Of a stretch of DNA of 6,717 nucleotides, positions 1 through 6,646 are shown piece by piece. The translations under genes and the position numbers were made by a program. The stretch is from DATIJJ01 sp035478255 (GTDB lineage: Bacteria > Pseudomonadota > Gammaproteobacteria > DSM-16500): contig DATIJV010000059.1 of NCBI GenBank assembly GCA_035478255.1, forward strand, positions 1 to 6,717. The letters run 5' to 3'. The notes under the pieces are model-generated. The model saw only the letters and a program-made list of their open reading frames with translations, was not told where the DNA came from and made no database searches. How positions within the stretch are numbered: the first letter of the stretch is position 1; the number at the start of each line of letters is the position of its first letter.

Positions 1-24
1 TTTAGCACACCTGTATCGGAGCGT

Positions 25-76
25 CCCCCTTCCTCCACACGCTTTTTGTGGAGGAAGGGGAAAGGGGAAGGAGGTA
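25..76. repeat. Palindromic purine/pyrimidine dispersed repeat, copy A
   Basis: Bases 26-39 pair perfectly with 47-60 (14 bp, ends CCCCTTCC/GGAAGGGG) around a short loop. The purine half continues as a perfect mirror repeat, 49-75, centred on A62 (GGGG-AAA-GGGG core). A diverged copy lies in the opposite orientation at 6453-6508, just after the last gene. The loops fix the orientation: the reverse complement of loop 39-47 matches loop 6481-6489 at 8 of 9 bases. There is no T-tract, so it is not a standard terminator. No coding sequence is visible in it. The repeat is seen directly; that it belongs to a genome-wide family is inference. Confidence 0.85.
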
Positions 77-123
77 TGTGACAGATGACGCCCTAGTAAA
101 CCTAAATTATGGATAAGAACCGC

Positions 124-134
124 GTGACTGTCAC
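124..134. promoter_or_regulatory. Short palindrome upstream of the fis promoter
   Basis: GTGAC-T-GTCAC is a perfect 5+5 palindrome with a one-base centre, ending 8 bases before the putative -35 box of fis. A further GTGACA at 78-83 can pair with TGTCAC at 129-134. The position suits an activator or repressor site, but I cannot name a regulator and short palindromes arise by chance. Confidence 0.3.
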
Positions 135-142
135 CATTTCAT

Positions 143-161
143 TTGATCGAACTACGATCAA
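143..161. promoter_or_regulatory. Palindrome over the fis -35 box, candidate operator
   Basis: TTGATCG (143-149) and CGATCAA (155-161) are perfect inverted repeats around the spacer AACTA. They cover the -35 hexamer, so a bound protein would block polymerase. The inner 15 bases (145-159) begin with G and end with C, as in the Fis consensus (G...C with 15-base span), and match several inner positions but not the AT-rich centre. Fis autorepression is well known in E. coli, so self-control is plausible but inferred; another dimeric regulator is equally possible. Confidence 0.4.
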
Positions 162-172
162 TAGTGTATAAT
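143..172 (+). promoter_or_regulatory. fis promoter (sigma70 type)
   Basis: TTGATC (143-148) is a fair -35 match, and TATAAT (167-172) is a perfect -10 box, separated by 18 bases. This predicts a start near 179 and a leader of about 44 bases before the fis ATG at 223. The ten bases AGTGTATAAT around the -10 recur exactly at 4913-4922, before the last gene. No other gene lies between the window start and fis, so fis appears to be transcribed from here; the upstream dusB partner typical of enteric bacteria is not seen within the available 222 bases. Confidence 0.7.
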
Positions 173-222
173 CACCTTTTGGGAAGAACATACTTATTGG
201 ATTATTTGATTGAGAGATCACC

Positions 223-528
223 ATGGCCACAAACACAAATATTGAGACAACAGACTCCGTTCAAAAGGTCATTTCACCTTTTACTGTTGCACATAAAAAC
301 CAACCGCTGCATGACAGCGTAAGACAAGCTCTTGAAAGTTATTTTGCGCAATTGAAAGATCAAGCGCCTAATAACTTATATGAACTCGTACTGGCTGAAG
401 TAGAAGTTCCTTTACTTGAAGCCGTAATGGAATATACCAAAGGTAATCAATCGCGCGCAGCCATTCTTCTGGGATTAAGCCGCGGTACGTTACGTAAGAA
501 ACTGAAAATCTATGGTATGTTAGATTAA
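223..528 (+). CDS. fis: DNA-binding protein Fis (nucleoid-associated regulator)
   Basis: A 101-residue protein, close to the 98 of E. coli Fis. Fis is a homodimer that bends DNA and regulates transcription, recombination and nucleoid structure. Residues 28-42 (PLHDSVRQALESYFA) and 52-63 (LYELVLAEVEVP) match the dimer core helices. Residues 74-98 form the helix-turn-helix, with GNQSRAA and RGTLRKKLKIYGM nearly identical to E. coli. The DNA-contacting residues corresponding to E. coli N73, R85, T87 and K90 are kept (N75, R87, T89, K92), while T75 and N84 are replaced by Ser (S77, S86). The N-terminal 20 residues are unlike E. coli. The ATG follows a modest GAGAG (212-216) at a good distance. 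The gene has its own promoter and terminator. Legionella encodes several Fis paralogues, some of which repress Dot/Icm effector genes; which paralogue this is cannot be told here. Confidence 0.97.
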   Translation: MATNTNIETTDSVQKVISPFTVAHKNQPLHDSVRQALESYFAQLKDQAPNNLYELVLAEVEVPLLEAVMEYTKGNQSRAAILLGLSRGTLRKKLKIYGMLD

Positions 529-549
529 TTAATTTTTTAAAATAATGAG

Positions 550-574
550 ATCCCGCTTCGGCGGGATTTTTTTT
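550..574 (+). terminator. Intrinsic terminator of fis
   Basis: A 7-bp GC-rich stem, ATCCCGC (550-556) with GCGGGAT (561-567), closes a TTCG tetraloop on a C-G pair, the very stable cUUCGg type. It is followed by a run of eight T (567-574). It starts 22 bases after the fis stop codon and separates fis from dotU. The stretch between stop and hairpin is almost pure A/T. Confidence 0.95.
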
Positions 575-603
575 ACCATCTTCCAAGTGCTTTTCTTAGA
601 GGA

Positions 604-609
604 TATAAT
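604..609 (+). promoter_or_regulatory. Probable -10 box of the dotU-icmF promoter
   Basis: TATAAT at 604-609 is a perfect -10 box placed just after the fis terminator and 34 bases before the dotU ATG. At 17 bases upstream there is only TTCCAA (581-586), a poor -35, so the promoter may be weak or need an activator. I saw no clear CpxR-type GTAAA direct repeat in this gap. A new promoter is expected because the terminator isolates these genes from fis. Confidence 0.55.
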
Positions 610-643
610 AATTCCGAGCAAGCTCTAAGGAACATTATCCGAA

Positions 644-1522
644 ATGATGACGGGTATCGAAGAAATAAGCGGGGATGAACCCTCAATAGCAGACACTGAG
701 CTTAAGCGCCCCGAGTCGCCAGAAGATATCACCCTCGTTTCTTCAAACTCTTCGGAATCTGCCAATCAATTAGTCACGCGCGGCAAATTTATCTCTCATC
801 ATCCTAAAGCGGGTGTAAACCCCTTAGTTGACTCGGCATCTTATCTCTTTTCCATTATTGGGCGGTTGAAACAAGTCAGGTCCTATCGCCATTTAAACAA
901 ACTGCATAAAGAACTGATCACTGAAATCAATGCCTTCCAGGAAATCGCCAAATCACACGGCTATAGTTCGGAATATATTCTCGTAAGCCGTTACGCACTC
1001 TGCGCCACCCTCGATGATATCATCACTCATACCGCCTGGGGCGCAGAAGGACAATGGGACAATTACAGTATGCTCGCGGCTTTCAATCAGGATTCCGCGC
1101 AGCAAGAACGTTTTTTTATTATTCTTGAGCGCCTCGTTAAAGATCCCAGCCTCTACATCGAACTGATGGAATTTATGTATTTATGCTTATGTCTGGGATT
1201 TAAAGGAAGTTATCGCCAGACTGAATCCAGCAACACGGAACTCGAACAAATTTGCAATGCGCTCTACAAACGCATTCGTGCTTATCATGGCGATTTCAGC
1301 AAAACGCTCTCTCCTTTCCCCGTCAAACCTGCCGCATCAGGCAAATCAAAAACGCAGCGGCAGAAAAAACCTGCTATAGGTTTTGCAATGATCACAACAG
1401 CGTGTATTATTCTAGTTGTATTTATTGGACTAGGCTTTTTACTGGATACGATCTCCAATCAAGCCTATCAAGAACTGTTGCATATTGGAAAATCATTACT
1501 ATATGAAACACACGATTCCTGA
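644..1522 (+). CDS. dotU: DotU/IcmH, type IVB secretion inner-membrane protein
   Basis: A 292-residue member of the DotU/TssL family, which partners IcmF/TssM in the inner membrane. In Legionella the pair stabilises the Dot/Icm core complex and helps place it at the cell poles. The cytoplasmic helical domain spans about 59-216, with family motifs NPLVDSASYLFSII (59-72), SRYALCATLDDIITHTAWG (115-133), ERFFIILERL (155-164) and LMEFMYLCLCLGFKGSYR (174-191). One membrane helix lies at about 246-267 after a Lys/Arg-rich stretch (234-242), leaving a short periplasmic tail: a tail-anchored layout. The first ~50 residues are acidic, Ser-rich and probably disordered, making it somewhat longer than Legionella DotU (about 260). 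ATG 644 is preferred over 647 because AAGGA (627-631) is already 12 bases away. The end overlaps icmF. A T6SS TssL is the alternative, but no T6SS genes are nearby. Confidence 0.9.
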   Translation: MMTGIEEISGDEPSIADTELKRPESPEDITLVSSNSSESANQLVTRGKFISHHPKAGVNPLVDSASYLFSIIGRLKQVRSYRHLNKLHKELITEINAFQEIAKSHGYSSEYILVSRYALCATLDDIITHTAWGAEGQWDNYSMLAAFNQDSAQQERFFIILERLVKDPSLYIELMEFMYLCLCLGFKGSYRQTESSNTELEQICNALYKRIRAYHGDFSKTLSPFPVKPAASGKSKTQRQKKPAIGFAMITTACIILVVFIGLGFLLDTISNQAYQELLHIGKSLLYETHDS

Positions 1523-4500
1523 TATTTACAAAAAACAGGCTATTCCATTAGTCTTACTGATTTCTCTATCTTTATGCATCTGGTTTTTTGGGCCTTCAGT
1601 CGCCATCGCAAATAAACTGCCTTTCGTTTACCCTGAAAAACGTTTTTATATTATAACCGCTCTTTTTTTGTTATGGTTATTAAAACTTATTTTTCTGGAT
1701 ATCAAACCTGAAAAAGATCAACCTTTTCTTGCCAAACCAGAAATTGCTAAAAAACTACAAACCCTGCAAGGCCGCTTTCAAGGTGCATTGAATTTTTTAA
1801 AAAAAACTATTATCAATAAACAAGACATAAAATTCAGTTTAGCCAATCTTCCCTGGTATTTATTTATCGGCCCCTGCAACGCAGGAAAAACTACATTTTT
1901 AGCGAACTCGAATGTCAATTTTATATTATCCAAACAATTTAAACAGGGAGAAGCGGCGGCCATTCCTCACTCCGATGCTTGCGATTGGTGGGTCACACGC
2001 GATCTGGTATTAATCGATGTACCCGGCGCTTATTTTTTTAGTAAAGAAAAATCAGACAATAGTATTCTATGGAAAACTTTATTAGGATTGGTAAAAAACA
2101 CTTCCGCTTTTGAAAAATTAAACGGCGTCATTGTCGCATTAAATCTTCCAGAAATTTTAAAAAAAACCAACCAGCAAGAAAAAATTTTATTGTTATACGA
2201 TTTAAAAAAGCGCATCACCGATTTAAGAAATCAGTTTGGATCACAATTATCTTTTCATTTTGTTATCACAAAATGTGATTTATTGCCGGGATTTCTTGAC
2301 TTTTTTGGCGAAAGCGGCAGCGATGAATTGTCACAAACCTGGGGCTTGACCCTGCCGGTTTTAAAACCCAAAGAAAAATTACTCGATGTATTGACTCTGC
2401 GGTTTAATGTGTTGATCAAGCGCATCAACAAACAGTTGCTCTGGCGCTTGCATCAGGAACGCAATCCCAACACACGTCCGTACATTAAAGATTTTCCATT
2501 GCATCTGGAGCGGTTAAAAGAAGCGCTTATCACTTTATTGAAAGGTTTGGCCATGCCAGATTTATGTTTGCAGGGAGTTTATCTGACGAGTGCCGCGCAA
2601 ACATCTCTAGAAACTCCAGGAACTTTCACTCAAACTGTTCCTGGAAATTTAACGCATCAAGCGCTGCAAATCATGCGCGCACCCGTAATGCCTAGCCGCG
2701 CTTACTTTATCAAACAACTGGTTTTACAAAGTTTTCTGTATTCTTCCAGCAAACCTTTTGCTGCGAATCAAACGGATTATAATTGGCAGCGGCGTGCCTT
2801 GTATGCATCATCAGTTGGCATCATCGTAACTGCCGTTTTATTATTAGGACATGATTTTAAGCTGAGCGCTGAAAAAACTTATTCGCTGCAAAATGATTTA
2901 AGCCGTTATCAAATGATTATTCAACAAGCCAGCCGCAATGATGCGCGTTTAATCCAAGCTTTGCCTTTGTTCGATGCATTAGAACAGGCATCGAATAACT
3001 CCAGTCATCGATTCACTCGCTTTGAAAATATTTTATCTTTCTATTCAAGCAAATCAGAGCAAACTGCCAATGATATGTATAGCAAAGCACTGCAAACAGT
3101 CCTGGTCCCAGAAATAAAAAATAGTCTGGAAAAATATTTGCGTACCGCTTCAAATAAAAATCCTGTTCCGGTTTACACTGCATTAAAAGCGTATCTTATG
3201 CTTGCTAATCCAGAAAATTTTCAAGCGAATTTTATTGCAGATACGCTTAGAAAAACAGCTTCGACACCCATCAATCATCAAGCGCTGCAGCAATTAACCC
3301 GTCATATTGCAGCGATATCATCCACGCATTCATTGATTCATTTAGACGAAAATCTCATTAGCGACATTCGCAAACAATTAATTAATTTGCCCAGCACAGA
3401 ACTGGGTTTTGTTATTTTAAAAAATATGGACATGAATAATCTGGATAGCTCAATTGGCTTAGGTACAAATTTCGGCAGTCCGCCCGTGTTTGTCAGCAAA
3501 CAAGTGGCGAATAGAATCCCGAATATGTTTATCGCTGAAAATTTCCAGAAAATAATTTCTGACGAAATGAATATTGCCGCAGAAGAAGCACTGAAAGGTA
3601 ATTGGGTATTAGGCGAAATGACTCCATCGATTAACCAACCTTCGTCTGATTCTCTCGTCTCGCAATTACGCAATCAATATATCGCGAAATATGTTGATAT
3701 CTGGGAAAGTCAGCTAGCAAATATCCAACCGTATTCTCCGAAAAATTTATTGCAGGTTGATGAGATGATTCAAAATCTCACCAATAACAATTCTCCACTG
3801 GTGCAATTGTTACAAACGGTGAAGCAAAACACAGCGTTTGATCCTATCATCAGCGCCAGCCCCAAAATGCAGGCGCTGGATAATTTAGTCAGCAGCACGG
3901 ATATCAAAGAAAGTTCATTATATGAAATTTTTATTGATCTTCAGCAATTGCATATTTATTTACAAAAAATATTAAATTCAAATAACATCAACAAATATGC
4001 TTTTAACGCAGCCGTGCACCGTATGGAAAATTCAAGCGACGATCCCATTACAACTATTCATCAATTAGCAGAAAATAATCCTGAACCGCTCAAATCGTGG
4101 TTAAATACCATCGCAAATCAAAGCTGGAATTTTATTTTGCAAAGTGCGGGGGAACAGATTCAAACCGCATGGCAAAACAATGTGATGCCGACTTACACGC
4201 AACATATTGCTAACCGTTTTCCCTTTATTCAAAACAGCAATCAGGATGTGAGTTTGCAGGAATTTACCAATTTTCTGGGGCATCGCGGTACGCTTGCAAA
4301 TTTTTACACGACTTATTTAAAACCTTTTGTTAATGATGAAAATGAACAATGGATATGGCGCGTAGTTGATAACCAGCGGATTCCTGTTGCAAATGGATTG
4401 TTGGCTAATCTGCAGCATGCAGCACAAATGCAGCATGCGTTTTTTCCGAATGGTGATAATAAACTATCGATTGAATTTACGATGCAGCCGATTGCACTGG

Positions 4501-4862
4501 ATCCCGCGATGAGGACCTTAACGCTGAATATTAACGGCCAGCAGGCTGCGTTTCAAAAAAATGGAAAGCGCTTGCCGCGAACATTTACCTGGCCGGGAAA
4601 TTATTATTCTCACGCTACAACGGTGAGTTTTATTACGCCGAAGAGCCAGATGATTAGTAATACCATGAAAGGAGATTGGGGACTATTCCGGTTAATCAAC
4701 CGCTCGATGGAAGGGGTAAATGCTAAAAAAGGCATTTTATTAAATATTGCAGCGAACGGGCATTCTGCAAAATATATGTTGTTTACAAGCGGCGTAACGA
4801 ATCCATTTTTACCCACATCTACGGCAAAATTTGAGTTGCCGTCGGATATTTTAGCGGGTTAA
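1503..4862 (+). CDS. icmF: IcmF, type IVB secretion protein (TssM family)
   Basis: A 1119-residue inner-membrane protein that works with DotU to stabilise the Dot/Icm machine. Two membrane helices lie at about 13-35 and 49-66. A GTPase-like cytoplasmic domain follows, with Walker A GPCNAGKT (123-130), Walker B-like LIDVPGAYF (170-178) and a G4-like TKCDLLPGF (256-264), all typical of IcmF/TssM. A third membrane helix (about 433-450) precedes a long periplasmic helical region, and the C-terminal beta-rich domain carries the family TFTWPG signature (1027-1032). The nucleotide site looks intact. The protein is longer than L. pneumophila IcmF (about 970) and nearer T6SS TssM lengths. ATG 1503 was chosen: GGAAA (1487-1491) is a usable Shine-Dalgarno and the sequence before the first helix is then normal; an in-frame TTG at 1485 would add six residues. 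The 20-base overlap with dotU implies translational coupling. No terminator follows. Confidence 0.93.
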   Translation: MKHTIPDIYKKQAIPLVLLISLSLCIWFFGPSVAIANKLPFVYPEKRFYIITALFLLWLLKLIFLDIKPEKDQPFLAKPEIAKKLQTLQGRFQGALNFLKKTIINKQDIKFSLANLPWYLFIGPCNAGKTTFLANSNVNFILSKQFKQGEAAAIPHSDACDWWVTRDLVLIDVPGAYFFSKEKSDNSILWKTLLGLVKNTSAFEKLNGVIVALNLPEILKKTNQQEKILLLYDLKKRITDLRNQFGSQLSFHFVITKCDLLPGFLDFFGESGSDELSQTWGLTLPVLKPKEKLLDVLTLRFNVLIKRINKQLLWRLHQERNPNTRPYIKDFPLHLERLKEALITLLKGLAMPDLCLQGVYLTSAAQTSLETPGTFTQTVPGNLTHQALQIMRAPVMPSRAYFIKQLVLQSFLYSSSKPFAANQTDYNWQRRALYASSVGIIVTAVLLLGHDFKLSAEKTYSLQNDLSRYQMIIQQASRNDARLIQALPLFDALEQASNNSSHRFTRFENILSFYSSKSEQTANDMYSKALQTVLVPEIKNSLEKYLRTASNKNPVPVYTALKAYLMLANPENFQANFIADTLRKTASTPINHQALQQLTRHIAAISSTHSLIHLDENLISDIRKQLINLPSTELGFVILKNMDMNNLDSSIGLGTNFGSPPVFVSKQVANRIPNMFIAENFQKIISDEMNIAAEEALKGNWVLGEMTPSINQPSSDSLVSQLRNQYIAKYVDIWESQLANIQPYSPKNLLQVDEMIQNLTNNNSPLVQLLQTVKQNTAFDPIISASPKMQALDNLVSSTDIKESSLYEIFIDLQQLHIYLQKILNSNNINKYAFNAAVHRMENSSDDPITTIHQLAENNPEPLKSWLNTIANQSWNFILQSAGEQIQTAWQNNVMPTYTQHIANRFPFIQNSNQDVSLQEFTNFLGHRGTLANFYTTYLKPFVNDENEQWIWRVVDNQRIPVANGLLANLQHAAQMQHAFFPNGDNKLSIEFTMQPIALDPAMRTLTLNINGQQAAFQKNGKRLPRTFTWPGNYYSHATTVSFITPKSQMISNTMKGDWGLFRLINRSMEGVNAKKGILLNIAANGHSAKYMLFTSGVTNPFLPTSTAKFELPSDILAG

Positions 4863-4916
4863 TCGAGTTAAATCAAAGAGTTGTATCATTTCAAGCATAT
4901 TCCACGCAAAAAAGTG

Positions 4917-4922
4917 TATAAT
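4917..4922 (+). promoter_or_regulatory. Probable -10 box for the coiled-coil protein gene
   Basis: TATAAT lies 36 bases before the ATG at 4959, within the ten-base string AGTGTATAAT that is identical to the fis promoter. No convincing -35 hexamer stands 16-19 bases upstream. The flanks are very A/T-rich, so chance is a real risk. It would let this gene be transcribed independently of dotU-icmF, although read-through from icmF is also possible as no terminator separates them. Confidence 0.5.
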
Positions 4923-4946
4923 TTTTATATCAATTATAAAAAATGC

Positions 4947-4951
4947 GAGGA
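4947..4951 (+). promoter_or_regulatory. Shine-Dalgarno that sets the start at 4959
   Basis: GAGGA ends seven bases before ATG 4959, the best ribosome site in the window. The open frame extends upstream to a TTG at 4881, but that has no such site, and its first codons would cover the likely promoter and encode a basic, aromatic stretch unlike the rest. ATG 4959 begins MPKVVIF, a natural first beta strand. Confidence 0.85.
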
Positions 4952-4958
4952 AAAAGCT

Positions 4959-6446
4959 ATGCCTAAAGTCGTTATTTTTGCTGGATTTAACGGGACAGTT
5001 ATTTCCACTCTCAAAACTCAACTGACACCGGCTCCATTTTATTTATCCGTTTGCAATGCAGAAAACCCTCAAGCAGTATTTGAAAAATCTTTTGGTAAAT
5101 ACAATGAATCATTTGATTATTCAAAAGATATAATAAATACGCTGATGCGTCCTGATACTGTCAAATTTTTTCACGCGATGCTGGCGGATCCTGATGTAAA
5201 AATTAATATCATTAGCAAGACTAAGAAAAAATATATTAAAGCGCTTTTTTTATATCAAGGGTTTACTGAGGCAGAAATCAAACGTCTGTCTTTCTCCAAA
5301 CCAGAAAAGAACGCTGAGAGTATTCAAAAGCTCGTAACAACAGATACGAAACGTGTTGTTATTCTGGATACTAACGCAGATAATCGCCAGACCATGCAAC
5401 AGAGTGTTAGTGAAAAAAAACCGGGCGTGGAGATCATTGCACCTGCAGAAAAAGCAGGCGAATTTAAATGGAGTGAGTATCAAGCTGCGCTTTCCTACAT
5501 TTCCACAGCAACGGAAAAAATTGCTGAACTTAAAGATCTTAATATTGGAGCTTTAAAAGTTAAAGCAATCAGTAGTGTTAATGAATTAGTTGCATTACAG
5601 AATGACCCGAATCAGCAAAGAATTCTGCGCGAACAATGCGAAAATCAATTCCAACAATCTACTGAATCTGAAGAAAAAATGAGACTTTTTGTGAGTAATT
5701 TAATTATTCAAATCGAGGTTAAAAAAGAGCAGCAAGAAAAAGAAAAGCGTGTTCAGGCAGAAATAAAAAAACAAGAATTGATAGAGTTGCTAGCAATTAA
5801 ACAAGACGAGGCTACTCATCCTCAGAGGGTCAAGCTTCTAAAAAAAGGCAAAAAAATTATTGAAAAATTAGTTACCTTGGAAGATCCTGAAGCACGAGAT
5901 TATCTTCGTGAAAGTCATCTAGCTACATTGCGCAGTCTTGGAAATATAAAGGACTTGGAAAACCATGTAGAAACGTTAAAAGAAACACTCCGCCTTAAAA
6001 TAATTGTAGCAAGTAGAAAGCAGAATATAGATTCTCTACGAGAAAAAAAAGAAGAACTGGGTTCTCAGCAAGCAAAACCAAAGGATATAGCTTCTCAGGA
6101 AGCTAAAAAGAAAGAAATGGATGCTCTGCGAACACAAGGAAAACAGCTTATTCGTGAATTATTCATTTATGAACAAGATGAATATAAAGGAAATTTTATA
6201 CAAATTCAAACCGGCATATTAAACAAGATGCAAACCCTTGATACTTTGACTGCCCACGTTACATCTTTGGAAAGCGCGTTGGAAACTGCCAAAAAAGAAG
6301 CGCCGCCCAAACCCAAAAAAAGCTGGTTTGAAAATGTAAGCTCAATGTTTTCTTCGAGTGCTGAAACGGCGCAACCAGCGCAGACAGAATCAAAATCTGT
6401 TGCAAAGTCTGCTGGTAAACCAAACTCCACAGGTAATGCAAAATAG
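4959..6446 (+). CDS. Unrecognised coiled-coil protein with degenerate HAD-like domain
   Basis: A 495-residue protein I cannot name. Residues 1-165 resemble a HAD phosphatase fold: strand VVIF followed by GFNGT (9-13) where motif I would read DxDGT, INIIS (82-86) as motif II, KPEK (114-117) near motif III, and VVILDTNADN (133-142) as motif IV. Both motif I aspartates are replaced (G9, N11), so it should be inactive if the fold is right. Residues ~170-445 are charged and helical, rich in Lys/Glu/Gln, with three related ~50-residue units (about 203-252, 293-345, 390-442). The tail has SWFENVSSMF (455-464), a possible amphipathic helix, then a Ser/Ala/Pro/Thr-rich end. There is no signal peptide or membrane helix, so it is cytoplasmic or secreted without a leader. 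It sits downstream of icmF. A Dot/Icm effector or accessory role is inference from context and architecture. Confidence 0.85.
   Translation: MPKVVIFAGFNGTVISTLKTQLTPAPFYLSVCNAENPQAVFEKSFGKYNESFDYSKDIINTLMRPDTVKFFHAMLADPDVKINIISKTKKKYIKALFLYQGFTEAEIKRLSFSKPEKNAESIQKLVTTDTKRVVILDTNADNRQTMQQSVSEKKPGVEIIAPAEKAGEFKWSEYQAALSYISTATEKIAELKDLNIGALKVKAISSVNELVALQNDPNQQRILREQCENQFQQSTESEEKMRLFVSNLIIQIEVKKEQQEKEKRVQAEIKKQELIELLAIKQDEATHPQRVKLLKKGKKIIEKLVTLEDPEARDYLRESHLATLRSLGNIKDLENHVETLKETLRLKIIVASRKQNIDSLREKKEELGSQQAKPKDIASQEAKKKEMDALRTQGKQLIRELFIYEQDEYKGNFIQIQTGILNKMQTLDTLTAHVTSLESALETAKKEAPPKPKKSWFENVSSMFSSSAETAQPAQTESKSVAKSAGKPNSTGNAK
5565..6284 (+). repeat. Three diverged ~50-residue repeats within the coiled-coil protein
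   Basis: Units begin at about residues 203, 293 and 390, a period of 90-97. Units 2 and 3 align without gaps over 48 residues (297-344 with 394-441), with 12 identities including GK, HV and the final Leu positions. Units 1 and 2 share LV-x-L, then DP and LRE six residues later (210-225 and 304-318, one-residue gap). Linkers between units are Lys/Glu/Gln-rich. DNA identity is not obvious, so the duplication is old. Confidence 0.6.
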
Positions 6447-6452
6447 CTTCTA

Positions 6453-6508
6453 TACCTCCTTCCCTTGCACCGAACTCCACAAAAAACGTGTGGAGGAAGG
6501 GGAAAGGG
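6453..6508. repeat. Palindromic dispersed repeat, copy B (inverted to copy A)
   Basis: This is the reverse-complement partner of 25-76. It shares TACCTCCTTCCC at its start, CTCCACAAAAA in the middle, and a purine run. It is more degraded: the central hairpin is 7 bp (6475-6481 with 6489-6495), the segment 6465-6474 differs, and the mirror symmetry is only partial (GGGG-AAA-GGG). It begins six bases after the stop codon at 6444-6446, so it is transcribed in the 3' untranslated region of the last gene and could protect the message end. It lacks a T-tract. Confidence 0.8.
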
Positions 6509-6560
6509 CCACTGCCATTAAGTTAAGCGAAAGCTGATTAGAGCGTCATCCCGGAATTTA

Positions 6561-6599
6561 CTCAGTCTTAATTCGCGCTCTTTGCGAATTTAGAGTGAG
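6561..6599. other. Hairpin nested in the left arm of the MITE-like element
   Basis: CTCAGTCT (6561-6568) pairs with AGAGTGAG (6592-6599) at 7 of 8 positions. After a T/T mismatch AATTCGC (6570-6576) pairs with GCGAATT (6584-6590), leaving a 7-base loop. This arm can therefore fold alone rather than only with the right arm. Confidence 0.7.
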
Positions 6600-6646
6600 T
6601 TAATGTCCGGGATCCACCCAAATGATAAGTAGATCCCGGACATTAA

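Noticed and set aside
368..586. Minus-strand open frame across fis and its terminator
   Set aside because: It is antisense to a certain gene and starts beyond the terminator hairpin; no family resemblance.
1485..1502. TTG at 1485 as the icmF start
   Set aside because: It lacks a good Shine-Dalgarno and only adds six residues; ATG 1503 has GGAAA 11 bases upstream.
1799..2166. A8 tracts in icmF (1799-1806, 2159-2166) as phase-variation switches
   Set aside because: Runs of eight A are common in A/T-rich genes, and similar runs occur in the next gene (5413-5420, 6043-6050); all frames are intact.
3338..3673. 111-residue minus-strand open frame inside icmF
   Set aside because: Antisense shadow of a well-supported gene, with no ribosome site or recognisable domain.
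644..4862. Type VI secretion TssL-TssM rather than DotU-IcmF
   Set aside because: DotU has a plain single-helix tail with no peptidoglycan-binding extension, and no tssJ, tssK or other T6SS gene is here. Not fully excluded.
4881..4958. TTG at 4881 as the start of the coiled-coil protein
   Set aside because: The extension runs over the likely promoter and ribosome site, and ATG 4959 has the best Shine-Dalgarno in the window.
6206..6480. Two overlapping minus-strand frames at the end of the coiled-coil gene
   Set aside because: They mirror the low-complexity tail of the plus-strand gene and the repeat; low-quality protein sequence.
6475..6495. Repeat hairpin as an intrinsic terminator of the last gene
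   Set aside because: No T-tract follows on the plus strand; the downstream bases are purines.
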